Numbered from the stretch's first letter, positions 41,523 through 50,979 are shown. The stretch: 64,000 bases of DNA from Marinovum algicola (GCF_900109145.1 NZ_FNYY01000012.1:1-64000), one strand, 5' to 3'. A program made the numbers and translations. Notes: generated by a model not told the origin, from the sequence alone.

Positions 41523-41551
41523 TTGGGGAAGCATTCTATCTAACATGTTAT
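41523..41551 (+). promoter_or_regulatory. candidate promoter of NCS1 permease gene
   Basis: TTGGGG (41523-41528) and TGTTAT (41546-41551) are 17 bases apart. The -10 element overlaps the TAACATGTTA palindrome, so a regulator bound there would block initiation. Confidence 0.4.
41541..41550. promoter_or_regulatory. palindromic operator candidate for GntR/FCD regulator
   Basis: TAACATGTTA is a perfect 10-bp palindrome in the region between the divergent GntR and permease genes. It overlaps the permease -10 element. Short palindromes of this type are typical of FCD regulators. Confidence 0.5.
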
Positions 41552-41648
41552 ATGCGGTATTTGCTGAATCAACAGCTTTGCCGAAAGAAAAGTCCGAACA
41601 GGGCGACACGGGGTCTCCAGGCCCGGCACAGCAACAGGGAACACGCTG

Positions 41649-43058
41649 ATGGACACAATCGCACACACCGAAATGATCGCCGACGAGGACGCGCTGCGCC
41701 CGGTCACGGCAGAGGAAAAGAGCTGGGGCTGGTTCGCCATCTTCAACGTCTGGGCCAACGACATCCAGTCGCTGTTCGGCTATTCGCTGGTGGCCTCGCT
41801 GTTCATCTCATACGGGGTCAGCGGCTGGACCGCCTTTGCCGCGCTGATCACCGCCGGGCTGATGGTGATGTTCCTCGTCAACCTGTCGGGCGCGGCGGGC
41901 GAGAAATACGGCATCCCCTATCCGGTCTTTGCCCGCGCCAGCATGGGCACCCAGGGTGCCAAGCTGCCGGCGGTGCTGCGCGCCGTGGTGGCCGTGTTCT
42001 GGTACGGGGTGCAGGTCTATTTCGCCTCGACCGCCCTGGCGCTGCTGATCCGCTCGCTGACCGGGATCACCGGCGGGGCCGAGATGCTGGGGCTGACGGC
42101 CGTAGACTGGCTGTCCTTTGTGCTGGTCTGGGGGTTCCACATCGTCATCTTCTGGCGCGGCATGGGCTGGGTCGAAGGTTTCCTGAACATTGCCGGCCCC
42201 TTTGTCTATGCGGTGATGATCGGGCTTGTGGTGGTCCTCTGGATCAAGTCCGACGGCCAGCTGCTGAGCCAGGCGCAGACCATTTTCGCCAACCCCGAAG
42301 GCACCTGGGGCACCGAGTTCGCCGGCTTTGTCGCCATTATCGGCACCATGGTGGCCTATTTCGCGGCGGTGATGATCAACTTCTCGGACTTTTCGCGCTA
42401 TGCCAAGGACAAGCGGGCCATGGTCAAGGGCAACCTCGCCGGGCTGCCGTTCAACATGATCCTGTTTTCGGCGCTGGCCCTGCTGACGACCGCCGGTGCC
42501 GCCGTGGTCTATGGCGAGGCGATCATCAACCCGACCGAGATCGTCGGGCGTACCGATAGCGTGATTCTGGGGATCATCGCGGCGGTGACCTTCTTTGCCG
42601 CCACCGTGGGCATCAACCTCGTGGCCAACTTCATTCCGGCGGTGAACGGCATTGCCAACCTGGCGCCCGAGACCATCGGGTTCCGCAAGGCCGGGCTCAT
42701 CACTTCGGGCTTTGCCCTGGTGATCGGCGGGCTCTGGACCGCAGTGATCAGCGAGATCGGCATCTCCGGCTTCGTCAACACCCTGGGCGCGACGCTGGCA
42801 CCGCTCTATGGCATCCTGGTGGTCGACTACTACCTGATCCGCCGGCAGAAGCTGAACCGCGACGAACTCTACAACATGTCGGGTGGTGCCTATCACTACG
42901 GCAACGGCTGGCATGACAATGCGCTGGTGGCCTTTGGCATCGGCGCGGTGTTCTCGGTGGCCACGGTCTGGGTGCCGGCGCTGGGTGCGCTCACCGGCTA
43001 TGCCTGGATCATCGGCGCGGCGCTGGGCGGTGCGATCTACTGGTGGCGCTGCAAGTAA
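41649..43058 (+). CDS. NCS1 family (purine/cytosine permease-type) transporter
   Basis: This 469-residue membrane protein has about 12 hydrophobic helices and the features of nucleobase:cation symporter-1 proteins: SWGWFAIFNVWANDIQSLFGYSL at the first helix, GIPYPVFARASMG, FAAVMINFSDFSRYAKDKRAMVKGN, and GIANLAPETIGFRKAG. Substrates in this family include cytosine, uracil, allantoin, hydantoins and thiamine; the sequence does not tell which. The divergent GntR regulator (40769-41446) probably controls it. A terminator hairpin follows at 43084-43113. Confidence 0.9.
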   Translation: MDTIAHTEMIADEDALRPVTAEEKSWGWFAIFNVWANDIQSLFGYSLVASLFISYGVSGWTAFAALITAGLMVMFLVNLSGAAGEKYGIPYPVFARASMGTQGAKLPAVLRAVVAVFWYGVQVYFASTALALLIRSLTGITGGAEMLGLTAVDWLSFVLVWGFHIVIFWRGMGWVEGFLNIAGPFVYAVMIGLVVVLWIKSDGQLLSQAQTIFANPEGTWGTEFAGFVAIIGTMVAYFAAVMINFSDFSRYAKDKRAMVKGNLAGLPFNMILFSALALLTTAGAAVVYGEAIINPTEIVGRTDSVILGIIAAVTFFAATVGINLVANFIPAVNGIANLAPETIGFRKAGLITSGFALVIGGLWTAVISEIGISGFVNTLGATLAPLYGILVVDYYLIRRQKLNRDELYNMSGGAYHYGNGWHDNALVAFGIGAVFSVATVWVPALGALTGYAWIIGAALGGAIYWWRCK

Positions 43059-43083
43059 GCCGCCTGACGTGAATTGAAATCCG

Positions 43084-43117
43084 GGCCCTCGCGAGGCATC
43101 GCGGGGGCCTTTTCGTT
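43084..43117 (+). terminator. terminator of NCS1 permease gene
   Basis: GGCCCTCGCG (43084-43093) pairs with CGCGGGGGCC (43100-43109), with one G-U pair, around loop AGGCAT. It is followed by TTTTCGTTT on the plus strand. Confidence 0.75.
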
Positions 43118-43219
43118 TCGGGTCCGAGCGGCCCTTTGCAGAGCTTCAAGCGCGCGAGCGCGGCCGAAGGCCGCCACGCATCGCCGCTCGAGGAGCATTT
43201 CACAGCTCTCCCGGATGCC

Positions 43220-44260
43220 TCACTTCTGCGCCAGATCAAAGGCCTTGCGCATGACGGTTGGCAGGTCGCCGGGCCGAAACTCTTCGTGAAACTCGCCGCG
43301 GGCCGGGGCGCGGTCCATCGGCACCAGCGCGGTCTTGACCGTCAGGCGCAGGTGGAAATGGGTGAAGGTATGGCGCGCCTCGGTGTTGAGCGCCTTCCAC
43401 TCGGCGCGGATCGGCGGGTCTTCGCCCGGGGCTTCGTTCCAGTCCGATCCCGGCCAGCCGAGCATTCCGCCCAGAAGGCCGCTGTCGGGGCGGCGTTCGA
43501 GCAGATAGGCACCATCGACGCGGCGGGCGATATAGGCGATGCCGTGGCGGATGGGCTTGGGTTTTTTCGGGGTCTTTTTCGGCAGGTCGGTGGCGCTGCC
43601 CGCCAACCGCCCGGCGCAATCGTCGCGCCAGGGGCAGAGGCCGCAGGCCGGATTGCGCGGCGTGCAAATGGTGGCGCCGAGGTCCATGATCGCCTGCGCG
43701 TAATCGCCGGGCCGGGCCTGCGGCGTGAGGGTCCGGGCCAGCGCGGTGATCTCGAGCTTGGCCTGAGGCAGCGGCGTGTGAACGTCGTGCAGCCGCGTGA
43801 TGACCCGCTCGACATTTCCGTCCACCACGGTTTCCGGCAGGTCAAAGGCGATGGCGGCGACGGCGGCGGCGGTATAGGGGCCGACGCCGGGCAGCGCGAG
43901 CAGGGCGGCGTGATCGGCCGGAAACCGTCCGTCATGTTCGGCAACGACGGCGCGGGCGCATTTCAGCAGGTTGCGGGCGCGGGCGTAATATCCGAGACCG
44001 GCCCATTCCGCCATCACATCGGCGTCCGCGGCGGCGGCCAGATCGGTGACCTCGGGCCAGCGCGCGGTGAAACGGTGGAAATAGTCGCGCACCGCGGCAA
44101 CGGTGGTCTGTTGCAGCATGACCTCGGAGAGCCAGACGCGATAGGGATCGGGCCGGGTGCCGGCCTGGCGCGCGGCGGGGGGCACGCGCCAGGGCATGGC
44201 GCGGGCATGACGGTCGTACCAGGAAAGCAGATCGGCGCTCAGGGTCGCGGGATCACGCAT
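43220..44260 (-). CDS. mutY: A/G-specific adenine DNA glycosylase
   Basis: This 346-residue enzyme removes adenine opposite 8-oxoguanine. Features are the helix-hairpin-helix with catalytic region LSEVMLQQTTVAAV, GLGYYARARNLL, the LPGVGPYTAAAVAAIAFD hairpin, the catalytic Asp in VDGNVERV, and the [4Fe-4S] cluster Cys ligands (CTPRNPACGLCPWRDDC). The C-terminal NUDIX-like domain recognises oxoG (LLERRPDSGLLGGMLGWPGSDW). The start is ATG 44260; further upstream extension is low-quality. It is divergent from the DUF721/DciA gene. Confidence 0.95.
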   Translation of the reverse strand: MRDPATLSADLLSWYDRHARAMPWRVPPAARQAGTRPDPYRVWLSEVMLQQTTVAAVRDYFHRFTARWPEVTDLAAAADADVMAEWAGLGYYARARNLLKCARAVVAEHDGRFPADHAALLALPGVGPYTAAAVAAIAFDLPETVVDGNVERVITRLHDVHTPLPQAKLEITALARTLTPQARPGDYAQAIMDLGATICTPRNPACGLCPWRDDCAGRLAGSATDLPKKTPKKPKPIRHGIAYIARRVDGAYLLERRPDSGLLGGMLGWPGSDWNEAPGEDPPIRAEWKALNTEARHTFTHFHLRLTVKTALVPMDRAPARGEFHEEFRPGDLPTVMRKAFDLAQK

Positions 44261-44542
44261 GGCGGGCACCCGATCTTCGGCGGTCTTTTCCGGCCAGGAG
44301 AGCTCGGCCTTCCGCTGGGATTGCAGGCATCTTCGCGCAAAGCGATTGCGACGACCTGTGCCGCTTGGCGGCACCTCCCGTCCGAGGTCGGGCCGGGCGC
44401 TTGCGCGCCTCGTGCCGGGGCGCGGGGCATTGACGGAGAGGGCGGCTGTTCACGAATATCTCAGGAAGCTGTGCATAAGTCGGGTTTTGCTGGCGCAGGG
44501 CGCGCGGGACACTAGAATAGCCCCAGCGAGAGGGAGTCAATC

Positions 44543-45052
44543 GTGCCGCAGCGAAGAGCGACGACAAGGGGCTTTGCCCGCACATCCAAGCTTTTGAGCC
44601 AGCGTATCCAGCGCGCCAGCGAAAGCCGGGGCTTTGCCGAAACCCGGCTGCTCACGCATTGGCCCGAGGTCGCCGGCGCGGATATCGCGAAAATCGCCCG
44701 GCCGGTGAATGTCTCTTTCGGGCGCGGCGGCATCGGCGCCACGCTGACCCTGCTGACCACCGGCGCCAATGCGCCGATGCTTGAGATGCAGAAAGACCGG
44801 CTGCGCGAGCGGGTCAACGCGGTCTATGGCTACAACGCCATCGCGCGCATCAAGATCACCCAGACCGCGCCCACCGGATTTGCCGAGGGGCAGGCGCAGT
44901 TCACCTATGGCGAGCCGGCCAAGACGCCACCGCCGCCGGACCCGAAAATCGCCGCCGAAGCGCAGTCCTATGCCGAAAATGTGACCGACGAAGGCCTTCG
45001 CGGGGCGCTTGAAGCCCTCGCCCGGAACGTTCTATCCAAGGCCAAGACATGA
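44543..45052 (+). CDS. DUF721 (DciA-like) protein
   Basis: This 169-residue protein opens with a basic N-terminus and the DUF721 core (LLTHWPEVAGADIAKIARPVNVSF, residues 33-55). Then comes LTLLTTGANAPMLEMQKDRLRERVNAVYGYNAIARIKITQT, which is the DciA-type fold (helicase loader/recruiter in many bacteria). The start is GTG 44543. The last codon overlaps ATGA with the next frame; the DsbA-type gene is read a little further on. The function is inferred from the family. Confidence 0.82.
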   Translation: MPQRRATTRGFARTSKLLSQRIQRASESRGFAETRLLTHWPEVAGADIAKIARPVNVSFGRGGIGATLTLLTTGANAPMLEMQKDRLRERVNAVYGYNAIARIKITQTAPTGFAEGQAQFTYGEPAKTPPPPDPKIAAEAQSYAENVTDEGLRGALEALARNVLSKAKT

Positions 45053-45075
45053 AAAATCCCGAGAGGAAACAAGAT

Positions 45076-45750
45076 ATGAAGCGTATGATCCCTGCCTCCC
45101 TTCTGGCGCTTGTGCTGCTGGCCGGTGGCGGCTGGTGGCTGCTCAATCAGGGCGCTGGCAGCACGGCCATCCCGGCCGGTGCGCTCGACGCGCAGGAAGC
45201 CTCCGAGGATGTCGATACCTCGACCATCAAGGAGATGGTGCTGGGGGCCGAGGATGCGCCGGTGACGGTGATCGAATATGCCAGCTACACCTGCCCGCAT
45301 TGCGCCAATTTCCACGCCGGCCCCTACAAGAACCTCAAGGCCGATTACATCGACACCGGCAAGATCAAGTTCGTCTACCGCGAGGTCTATTTCGACCGCT
45401 ACGGGCTCTGGGCCTCGATGGTGGCGCGCTGCGGCGGTGAAGAGCGGTTCTTTGGCATCACCGATCTGATCTACAAGGGACAGAGCGATTGGGTGGCTTC
45501 GGGCGATCCTGCGACCATCGTCGGCGAGCTGCGCAAGATCGGCCGCCTGGCCGGGCTGAACGACGAGGCGCTGGAAAGCTGTCTTCAGGACGGCGACAAG
45601 GCCCGCACCCTGGTGGCCTGGTTCGAAGAGAACGCCAAGGCGGATGACATCAGCAGCACCCCCTCTTTCGTGATCGACGGCGAGCTCTACACCAACATGC
45701 CCTATTCCGAGTTCCAGGCGATCCTGGACGAGAAACTGGGCGACGCATGA
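45076..45750 (+). CDS. DsbA-family thiol-disulfide oxidoreductase
   Basis: This 224-residue periplasmic protein has a hydrophobic N-terminal segment (about 5-22: SLLALVLLAGGGWWLL), followed by a thioredoxin-like domain with a CxxC pair in YTCPHCANFHAGPY. This is the DsbA/BdbD pattern. cis-Pro can be seen in TPSFVIDGELY. The start ATG 45076 has AGAGGAAA upstream; ATG 45049 overlapping the previous stop is an alternative. The next gene starts by ATGA overlap, so the three genes 44543-46853 look co-transcribed. Oxidation or reduction is not decided. Confidence 0.88.
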   Translation: MKRMIPASLLALVLLAGGGWWLLNQGAGSTAIPAGALDAQEASEDVDTSTIKEMVLGAEDAPVTVIEYASYTCPHCANFHAGPYKNLKADYIDTGKIKFVYREVYFDRYGLWASMVARCGGEERFFGITDLIYKGQSDWVASGDPATIVGELRKIGRLAGLNDEALESCLQDGDKARTLVAWFEENAKADDISSTPSFVIDGELYTNMPYSEFQAILDEKLGDA

Positions 45751-46853
45751 GCCCACTTGCCGGGCTCAAGGTCATCGAGCTTGCACGCATTCTGGCCGGC
45801 CCCTGGGCCGGTCAGACCCTTGCCGATCTCGGTGCCGAGGTGCTCAAGCTGGAAAGCCCCGAGGGCGACGACACCCGCCGCTGGGGCCCGCCCTTCATCG
45901 AGCGCGACGGCGAAAGATCGGCGGCCTATTTCCACGCCTGCAATCGCGGCAAGACCAGCGAGATCGTCGATTTCCGCACCGAAGAGGGCCAGGCCCGGGT
46001 GCGCGAGCTGGTGGCCGAAGCCGATATCGTCATCGAGAACTTCAAGGTCGGCGGGCTGAAGAAATACGGGCTGGATTATGAGGCGCTGCGGGCGGTCAAT
46101 CCCGGCCTGATCTACTGTTCGATCACTGGTTTCGGGCAGGATGGGCCTTATGCCCATCGGGCCGGGTATGACTACATCATCCAGGGCATGTCCGGGCTGA
46201 TGTCGATCACCGGCGAAAAGGGCGGCCAGCCGCAAAAGACCGGGGTGGCGATCACCGATATCTTCACCGGCGTCTATGCCACCACCGCCATTCTGGCGGC
46301 GCTGCACCAGCGCGGGCAGACCGGCGCGGGCCAGTGGATCGACATGAGCCTGCTGGATTGCGCGGTGGCGGTGACGGCCAATCAGGCGATGAACTACCTC
46401 AGCACCGGCCGGGCGCCGGGGCTGATGGGCAACGCGCATGTGAACCTGGCGCCCTATCAAGTGTTTGACTGCGCCGACGGCTATATCATCATCGCCACCG
46501 GCAATGACGCGCAATACCGCCGGCTCTGCGATCTGCTGGCGCTGCCCGAGCTGGGGCCCGACCCGCGCTTTGCCACCAATGCCGACCGGCTCGATCATCG
46601 CGAAACCCTGACCGCACTTCTGGGCGCCGCGACGGCGCGCTGGGCCAAGGCCGATCTTCTGGCCGCCTGCGAAGCGCAGGGCGTGCCGGCCGGGCCGATC
46701 AATGACATGGCGGAGGTCATGGCCGACCCGCAGGTTCAGGCCCGCGGCATGCAGATCGAGGCGGATGGCGTGCCGGGTGTACGCTCGCCGTTCCGGTTCT
46801 CCGGCGCGGACCTCGCGCTGGGCAAGGGCGCGCCGAAGCTGGGCGAGAGCTAG
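45747..46853 (+). CDS. CaiB/BaiF (family III) CoA-transferase
   Basis: This 368-residue enzyme moves CoA between acyl groups. LKVIELARILAGPWAGQTLADLGAEVLKLE is the N-terminal signature, followed by NRGKTSEIVDFRTEEGQ, ENFKVGGLKKYGLDYE and the catalytic Asp in GQWIDMSLLDCAVAV. Length and order are normal for the family. The substrate cannot be read. It starts by ATGA overlap with the DsbA-type gene. The stop TAG is shared as CTAG with the convergent DUF2189 gene. Confidence 0.93.
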   Translation: MSPLAGLKVIELARILAGPWAGQTLADLGAEVLKLESPEGDDTRRWGPPFIERDGERSAAYFHACNRGKTSEIVDFRTEEGQARVRELVAEADIVIENFKVGGLKKYGLDYEALRAVNPGLIYCSITGFGQDGPYAHRAGYDYIIQGMSGLMSITGEKGGQPQKTGVAITDIFTGVYATTAILAALHQRGQTGAGQWIDMSLLDCAVAVTANQAMNYLSTGRAPGLMGNAHVNLAPYQVFDCADGYIIIATGNDAQYRRLCDLLALPELGPDPRFATNADRLDHRETLTALLGAATARWAKADLLAACEAQGVPAGPINDMAEVMADPQVQARGMQIEADGVPGVRSPFRFSGADLALGKGAPKLGES

Positions 46854-47743
46854 GCCTCGGAGACCGGCGCCTTGGCGGCGGGTTCCGGCGGCGCCACCGC
46901 CCGGCGATAGAGATGCCAGGTGGCGTGGCCGAGGATCGGCAGCACGAAGATCAGCCCGACGAAGAGGGTGACAAAGCCCAGCGTCAGGAGCGCCGCGACG
47001 ATCATGCCCCAGACGGCGACCGTGATCGGATTGCGCCAGGCCACTTCGACCGAGGTGGCGACCGCCAGCGGCAGGCCGACCCGCCGGTCAACCAGCATCG
47101 GAAAGGAGATCAGTGCGGTGATCAGCACCAGGGCGGCAAAGACAAACCCCAGCGCCAGGCCAAAGCCCAGCATCTGAAGCCCTGCCGTGGTCGTGAATAC
47201 ATCCGTGACGAAGGCGCTGGCAGAGGTTGGTGCCGCCGGCCCGAGCGTCGCGTTGTACAGCACCAGCGCGGTCATCATCCAGGCGACGAAAAGCGCCATC
47301 AGATAGCCGCCCAGCACCACCATGGGCGCCGCGGCAGGGGAAAAGGCGACACCGAAGCCGTCGCGCCAGCGCGGCGTCATCCCGGCCTCGCGCCGCCGGC
47401 TCATCTCGTAGAGTCCGACGCCGGCCACCGGGCCGAGCAGCGCAAAGCCCGACACCAGCGGGAAGAGCAGCGGCAGAAGGCTCTCGGTCGCGGCGAACCA
47501 CGCCAGGACAAAGCCCATCACCGGATAGACCAGCACGATCCACATCACATCCGTGCGCATGGCGAGGAAATCCTCGTACCCCTTGGACAAGGCGATGCGC
47601 AGGTCGCCAATGTCGATATCGCGGATCACGATGGGGCTCGTTTCGTGTGGATGCAGCTCCTCGACGATCTCGCCGGTCGATGTGAGGCCCTTGCCAAGGG
47701 CCTGGGCCGACCAGGAGAGCGGGTTGCCGATTGTCTCAGTCAT
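46850..47743 (-). CDS. DUF2189 family membrane protein
   Basis: This 297-residue protein has about six hydrophobic helices. The conserved N-terminal part (IGDLRIALSKGYEDFLAMRTDVMWIVLVYPVMGFVLA) and PLLFPLVSGFALLGPVAGVGLYEMSRRREAG match DUF2189, found in many alphaproteobacteria and linked by position to respiratory genes in some. No catalytic residues are recognised. The gene converges with the CoA-transferase gene, ending in the same CTAG tetranucleotide. Confidence 0.83.
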   Translation of the reverse strand: MTETIGNPLSWSAQALGKGLTSTGEIVEELHPHETSPIVIRDIDIGDLRIALSKGYEDFLAMRTDVMWIVLVYPVMGFVLAWFAATESLLPLLFPLVSGFALLGPVAGVGLYEMSRRREAGMTPRWRDGFGVAFSPAAAPMVVLGGYLMALFVAWMMTALVLYNATLGPAAPTSASAFVTDVFTTTAGLQMLGFGLALGFVFAALVLITALISFPMLVDRRVGLPLAVATSVEVAWRNPITVAVWGMIVAALLTLGFVTLFVGLIFVLPILGHATWHLYRRAVAPPEPAAKAPVSEA

Positions 47744-47927
47744 GATGTCGTCCTTCCGCCAGTTGCTAACAGGAGGGTCCGGACAGGGTGGTTTCGGTGT
47801 CCGAAACCCTGAGGCAGATTCAGTGTAGCAGCTTCGCGGGCACTTGTCCGGTGTTTAGGCTGAGGTCACAAAGGTTTGCATGGCTGTGTGCTGGCGGCGC
47901 CCGGACCGGAGGCGCGGCCCGCCGCTG

Positions 47928-47942
47928 GCCGGCTCAGCCGGC
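47928..47942 (-). other. GCCGGC inverted repeat at the dnaE2 stop codon
   Basis: GCCGGC (47928-47933) and GCCGGC (47937-47942) flank the TCA at 47934-47936, which is the complement of the TGA stop. The perfect 6-bp stem is the end of the truncated dnaE2. It may be the scar of the event that removed the OB domain. Confidence 0.4.
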
Positions 47943-50831
47943 AGGCGGCGTCAGCCGGTCGCGCAGCAGCGCCAGGGGGTGGGCGCGCAGGGTCAGGCGC
48001 AGGGCGACGTAATCCTCCACCACCTCCTCGCCCAGGGTCATCGCCGGCAGGCGGGCCTCGGGCTCGTCGATCGCCTCGCCGTCGAGATCGCCGTCGAACA
48101 GCGGCAGCGCCTTGGCGGCGGTCAGCGCCTTGGCCTCCCAGAGCGCCTCGCGCCGGCGCATCAGCTCGGCAAAACAATCCGCCTCGGCCAACCGCGCCAG
48201 CACCGGCGCGGTCAGCCCGGCGCGGCGCCAGACATCGCGCACCGACCGATACCCATTGCCGCGTGCGGCGGTGATCCAGCCGGCATCCTCCTCGGCCAGC
48301 CCCTTGATCTGGCGAAACCCCAGCCGCAGTGCCAACCCGCCGCGGCCGTCGGGTTCCATCACGTTGTCCCAGTAGCTCGACTGGATGCAGACCGGCCGCA
48401 CCACCACCCCGTGTTCGCGGGCATCGCGGACGATCTGCGATGGCGCATAGAACCCCATCGGCTGGGAGTTGAGCAGGGCGCAGGCAAAGATGCCGGGGTG
48501 GTGGCACTTGATCCAGGCCGAGGCATAGACCAGCAGCGCGAAACTGGCGGCATGGCTTTCGGGGAAACCGTAAGAGCCGAAGCCCTCGATCTGGGAAAAG
48601 CAGCGTTCGGAGAAATCCGCGTCATAGCCGTTCCGCTTCATGCCGCGCATGAAGCGGCTGCGGAAATCGCCGACATTGCCGTTCTTCTTGAAGGTGGCGA
48701 GCGCCCGGCGCAGCCGGTCGGCCTCTTCCGGGGTAAACCCGGCGCCGACGATGGCGATCTGCATCGCCTGCTCCTGAAACAGCGGCACGCCCAGCGTCTT
48801 GCCCAGCACCTCGCCCAGGGCGTCGGAGGGGAAGGAGACGGTTTCCTCGCCGTTCCTGCGGCGGATGTAGGGATGCACCATGTCGCCCTGGATCGGCCCC
48901 GGGCGGATAATCGCCACCTCGATCACCAGGTCGTAGAAACAGCGCGGTTTCATCCGCGGCAGAAAGTTCATCTGCGCCCGGCTTTCCACCTGAAAGACGC
49001 CGATGCTGTCGGCGCGGCAGAGCATGTCGTAGACCCTGGAATCCTCGGGCGGCAGGGTGGCGAGCTCCCAGCCCTGCCCCGTGTGGGTCTGCAACAGGTC
49101 GAAGGCCTTGCGGATGCAGGTGAGCATGCCGAGGCTGAGCACGTCGACCTTGAGGATGCCGAGGCTGTCGATATCGTCCTTGTCCCAGCAGATGACGGTG
49201 CGGTCCTCCATGCTGGCGTTCTCGATCGGCACCAGCTCGTCGAGCCGCCCCTCGGTGACGATGAAGCCGCCGACATGCTGGCTCAGATGCCGGGGAAAGC
49301 CGATGATTTCCTGCATCAGCGAGAGGGTCAGGCGGATCTGCGGATCGGTCGGATCGAGCCCGATCTCGCGCAGCCGCTGGTCCTGCAAGCCATCGGCGCC
49401 CCAGAACCCCCAGAGCTGCGAGGACATGGCGCCGATGGTGTCCTGGCTGAGCCCCATGGCGGCGCCGACCTCGCGGATGGCGCGTTTGCCACGATAGTGG
49501 ATCACGGTGGCGCAGAGCCCGGCGCGGTGGCGGCCGTAACGGTCGTAGATGTGCTGGATCACCTCTTCGCGGCGCTCATGCTCGAAATCGACGTCGATGT
49601 CGGGCGGCTCGTCGCGCGCCTCGGAGACAAACCGCTCGAAGACCATGGTGCCGATCTCGGGGCTGACCGAGGTGATGCCGAGACAGAAGCAGACCACGGA
49701 ATTGGCGGCGGAACCGCGGCCCTGGCAGAGGATGTTTCGTTCGCGGGCGAAAGCCACGATGTCGCGGACGGTGAGGAAATAGGGCGCGTAGTTCAGTTTC
49801 GAGATCAGCTGAAGTTCGTGCGACAGCATGGTCCGCACCTTGTCGGGCGCGCCTTCGGGATAGCGCCAGCGCAGCCCCTGGTGGGCCAGCCGCGACAGCC
49901 GCCCGGCCGGGGTTTCACCCGCGGCGATCTCTGACGGATATTCATAGCGCAGCGCGTCGAGCGAGAAGGTGCAGGCCGCCGCCAGCCGGTCGGCGCGGGC
50001 GACGGCGGCCTCATGGCCGCGGAACAGCCGCAGCATCTCGGCTTCCGAGCGCAGCCGGCGTTCGCCGTTGGGTTGGGCGCGGGCGCCGAGCGCCTCGACC
50101 GTGGTGCCTTCGCGGATCGCGCTGAGCACATCGGCCAGCCGGCGGCGCGGCCCGGCATGCATCAGCGGCGTGGCAGAGGCGAGCGTGGGCAGGCCCAGTT
50201 CCGCGGCGAGGCTGGCGAGATGGTCGAAGCGGGCGGCATCGGCGCCGTCATAGGCCGGCGCCATCAGCAGCGACATCTGCCCGCCGAAGCGGCGCGTCAG
50301 CTGCTGCGCCTGTGGCCACCACGCGCCCGCGCCGGGCGGTGCGACCTGCGCCCCAGGCGGGCCATGGAGCGCCAGGTGGAGACCTTCGGCGCCCATCTCC
50401 AGTAGGTCGGCGAGATGCAGGATGCAGCTGCCCTTTTCCGCCCTGAGCCGGCCGCGCGAGAGCAGCCGGCAGAGCCCGGCCCAGCCCCGGCGGCTCTGCA
50501 CCAGGGCGGTGATCGGCGGGGCATCGGTAAAGACCAGCCGCGCGGCGGGGATCAGTCGCGGCAGGGCGCGGCGCAGCGGGTCTGGCGGGGCCGGTTCGGG
50601 CGCCGGCGGGCCGATCAGGCCGTGGGCGGCGTCGAAGGCCTGGCGTTGCCTGACTGCGCGGGCGATCTCGCGCGCCTCGGTATGGGCGCGGACGATGCCG
50701 GCGACGGAATTGTCATCGGCGATGGCAATCGCCGAGAGCGCGCAGCGCGCGGCACGCTGCATGAACTCCTCGGGGTGGGATGCCCCGGTGAGAAAGGTGA
50801 AATTCGAAGTGATCGACAGCTCGGCGAACAT
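47934..50831 (-). CDS. dnaE2: error-prone DNA polymerase DnaE2, C-terminally short
   Basis: This 965-residue protein is the translesion polymerase of the C family. The PHP domain lies at the N-terminus (ITSNFTFLTGASHPEE). The catalytic Asp pair is in PDIDVDFEHERREEV and the third Asp in KVDVLSLGMLT. The beta-binding and helix-hairpin-helix regions follow. Typical DnaE2 proteins run to about 1,080-1,150 residues and end in an OB-fold domain; this one stops just after LRLTLRAHPLALL at GCCGGC-TGA-GCCGGC, and the remainder is not present in any frame below. The start ATG 50831 is clear. imuA and imuB, its usual operon partners, are not adjacent. Confidence 0.9.
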   Translation of the reverse strand: MFAELSITSNFTFLTGASHPEEFMQRAARCALSAIAIADDNSVAGIVRAHTEAREIARAVRQRQAFDAAHGLIGPPAPEPAPPDPLRRALPRLIPAARLVFTDAPPITALVQSRRGWAGLCRLLSRGRLRAEKGSCILHLADLLEMGAEGLHLALHGPPGAQVAPPGAGAWWPQAQQLTRRFGGQMSLLMAPAYDGADAARFDHLASLAAELGLPTLASATPLMHAGPRRRLADVLSAIREGTTVEALGARAQPNGERRLRSEAEMLRLFRGHEAAVARADRLAAACTFSLDALRYEYPSEIAAGETPAGRLSRLAHQGLRWRYPEGAPDKVRTMLSHELQLISKLNYAPYFLTVRDIVAFARERNILCQGRGSAANSVVCFCLGITSVSPEIGTMVFERFVSEARDEPPDIDVDFEHERREEVIQHIYDRYGRHRAGLCATVIHYRGKRAIREVGAAMGLSQDTIGAMSSQLWGFWGADGLQDQRLREIGLDPTDPQIRLTLSLMQEIIGFPRHLSQHVGGFIVTEGRLDELVPIENASMEDRTVICWDKDDIDSLGILKVDVLSLGMLTCIRKAFDLLQTHTGQGWELATLPPEDSRVYDMLCRADSIGVFQVESRAQMNFLPRMKPRCFYDLVIEVAIIRPGPIQGDMVHPYIRRRNGEETVSFPSDALGEVLGKTLGVPLFQEQAMQIAIVGAGFTPEEADRLRRALATFKKNGNVGDFRSRFMRGMKRNGYDADFSERCFSQIEGFGSYGFPESHAASFALLVYASAWIKCHHPGIFACALLNSQPMGFYAPSQIVRDAREHGVVVRPVCIQSSYWDNVMEPDGRGGLALRLGFRQIKGLAEEDAGWITAARGNGYRSVRDVWRRAGLTAPVLARLAEADCFAELMRRREALWEAKALTAAKALPLFDGDLDGEAIDEPEARLPAMTLGEEVVEDYVALRLTLRAHPLALLRDRLTPPAG

Positions 50832-50979
50832 GGGATGGGGCGAATCTTTGGCAGGCTGGCAGTATATTCACCTTTTGTTCCTGGGTGGAGTCCAGAATGC
50901 CCCGGGGTCGCGCCGTTTGATTCGGGGTCGGAGGTTGCGTGCGGGCGCGGGCCCATCCCGGGGGCGCCGGGCCGGCAGT

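Noticed and set aside
47822-47933. A frameshifted continuation of dnaE2 below its stop
   Set aside because: About 110 bases remain before the next gene region and none of the frames resembles the OB-fold domain.
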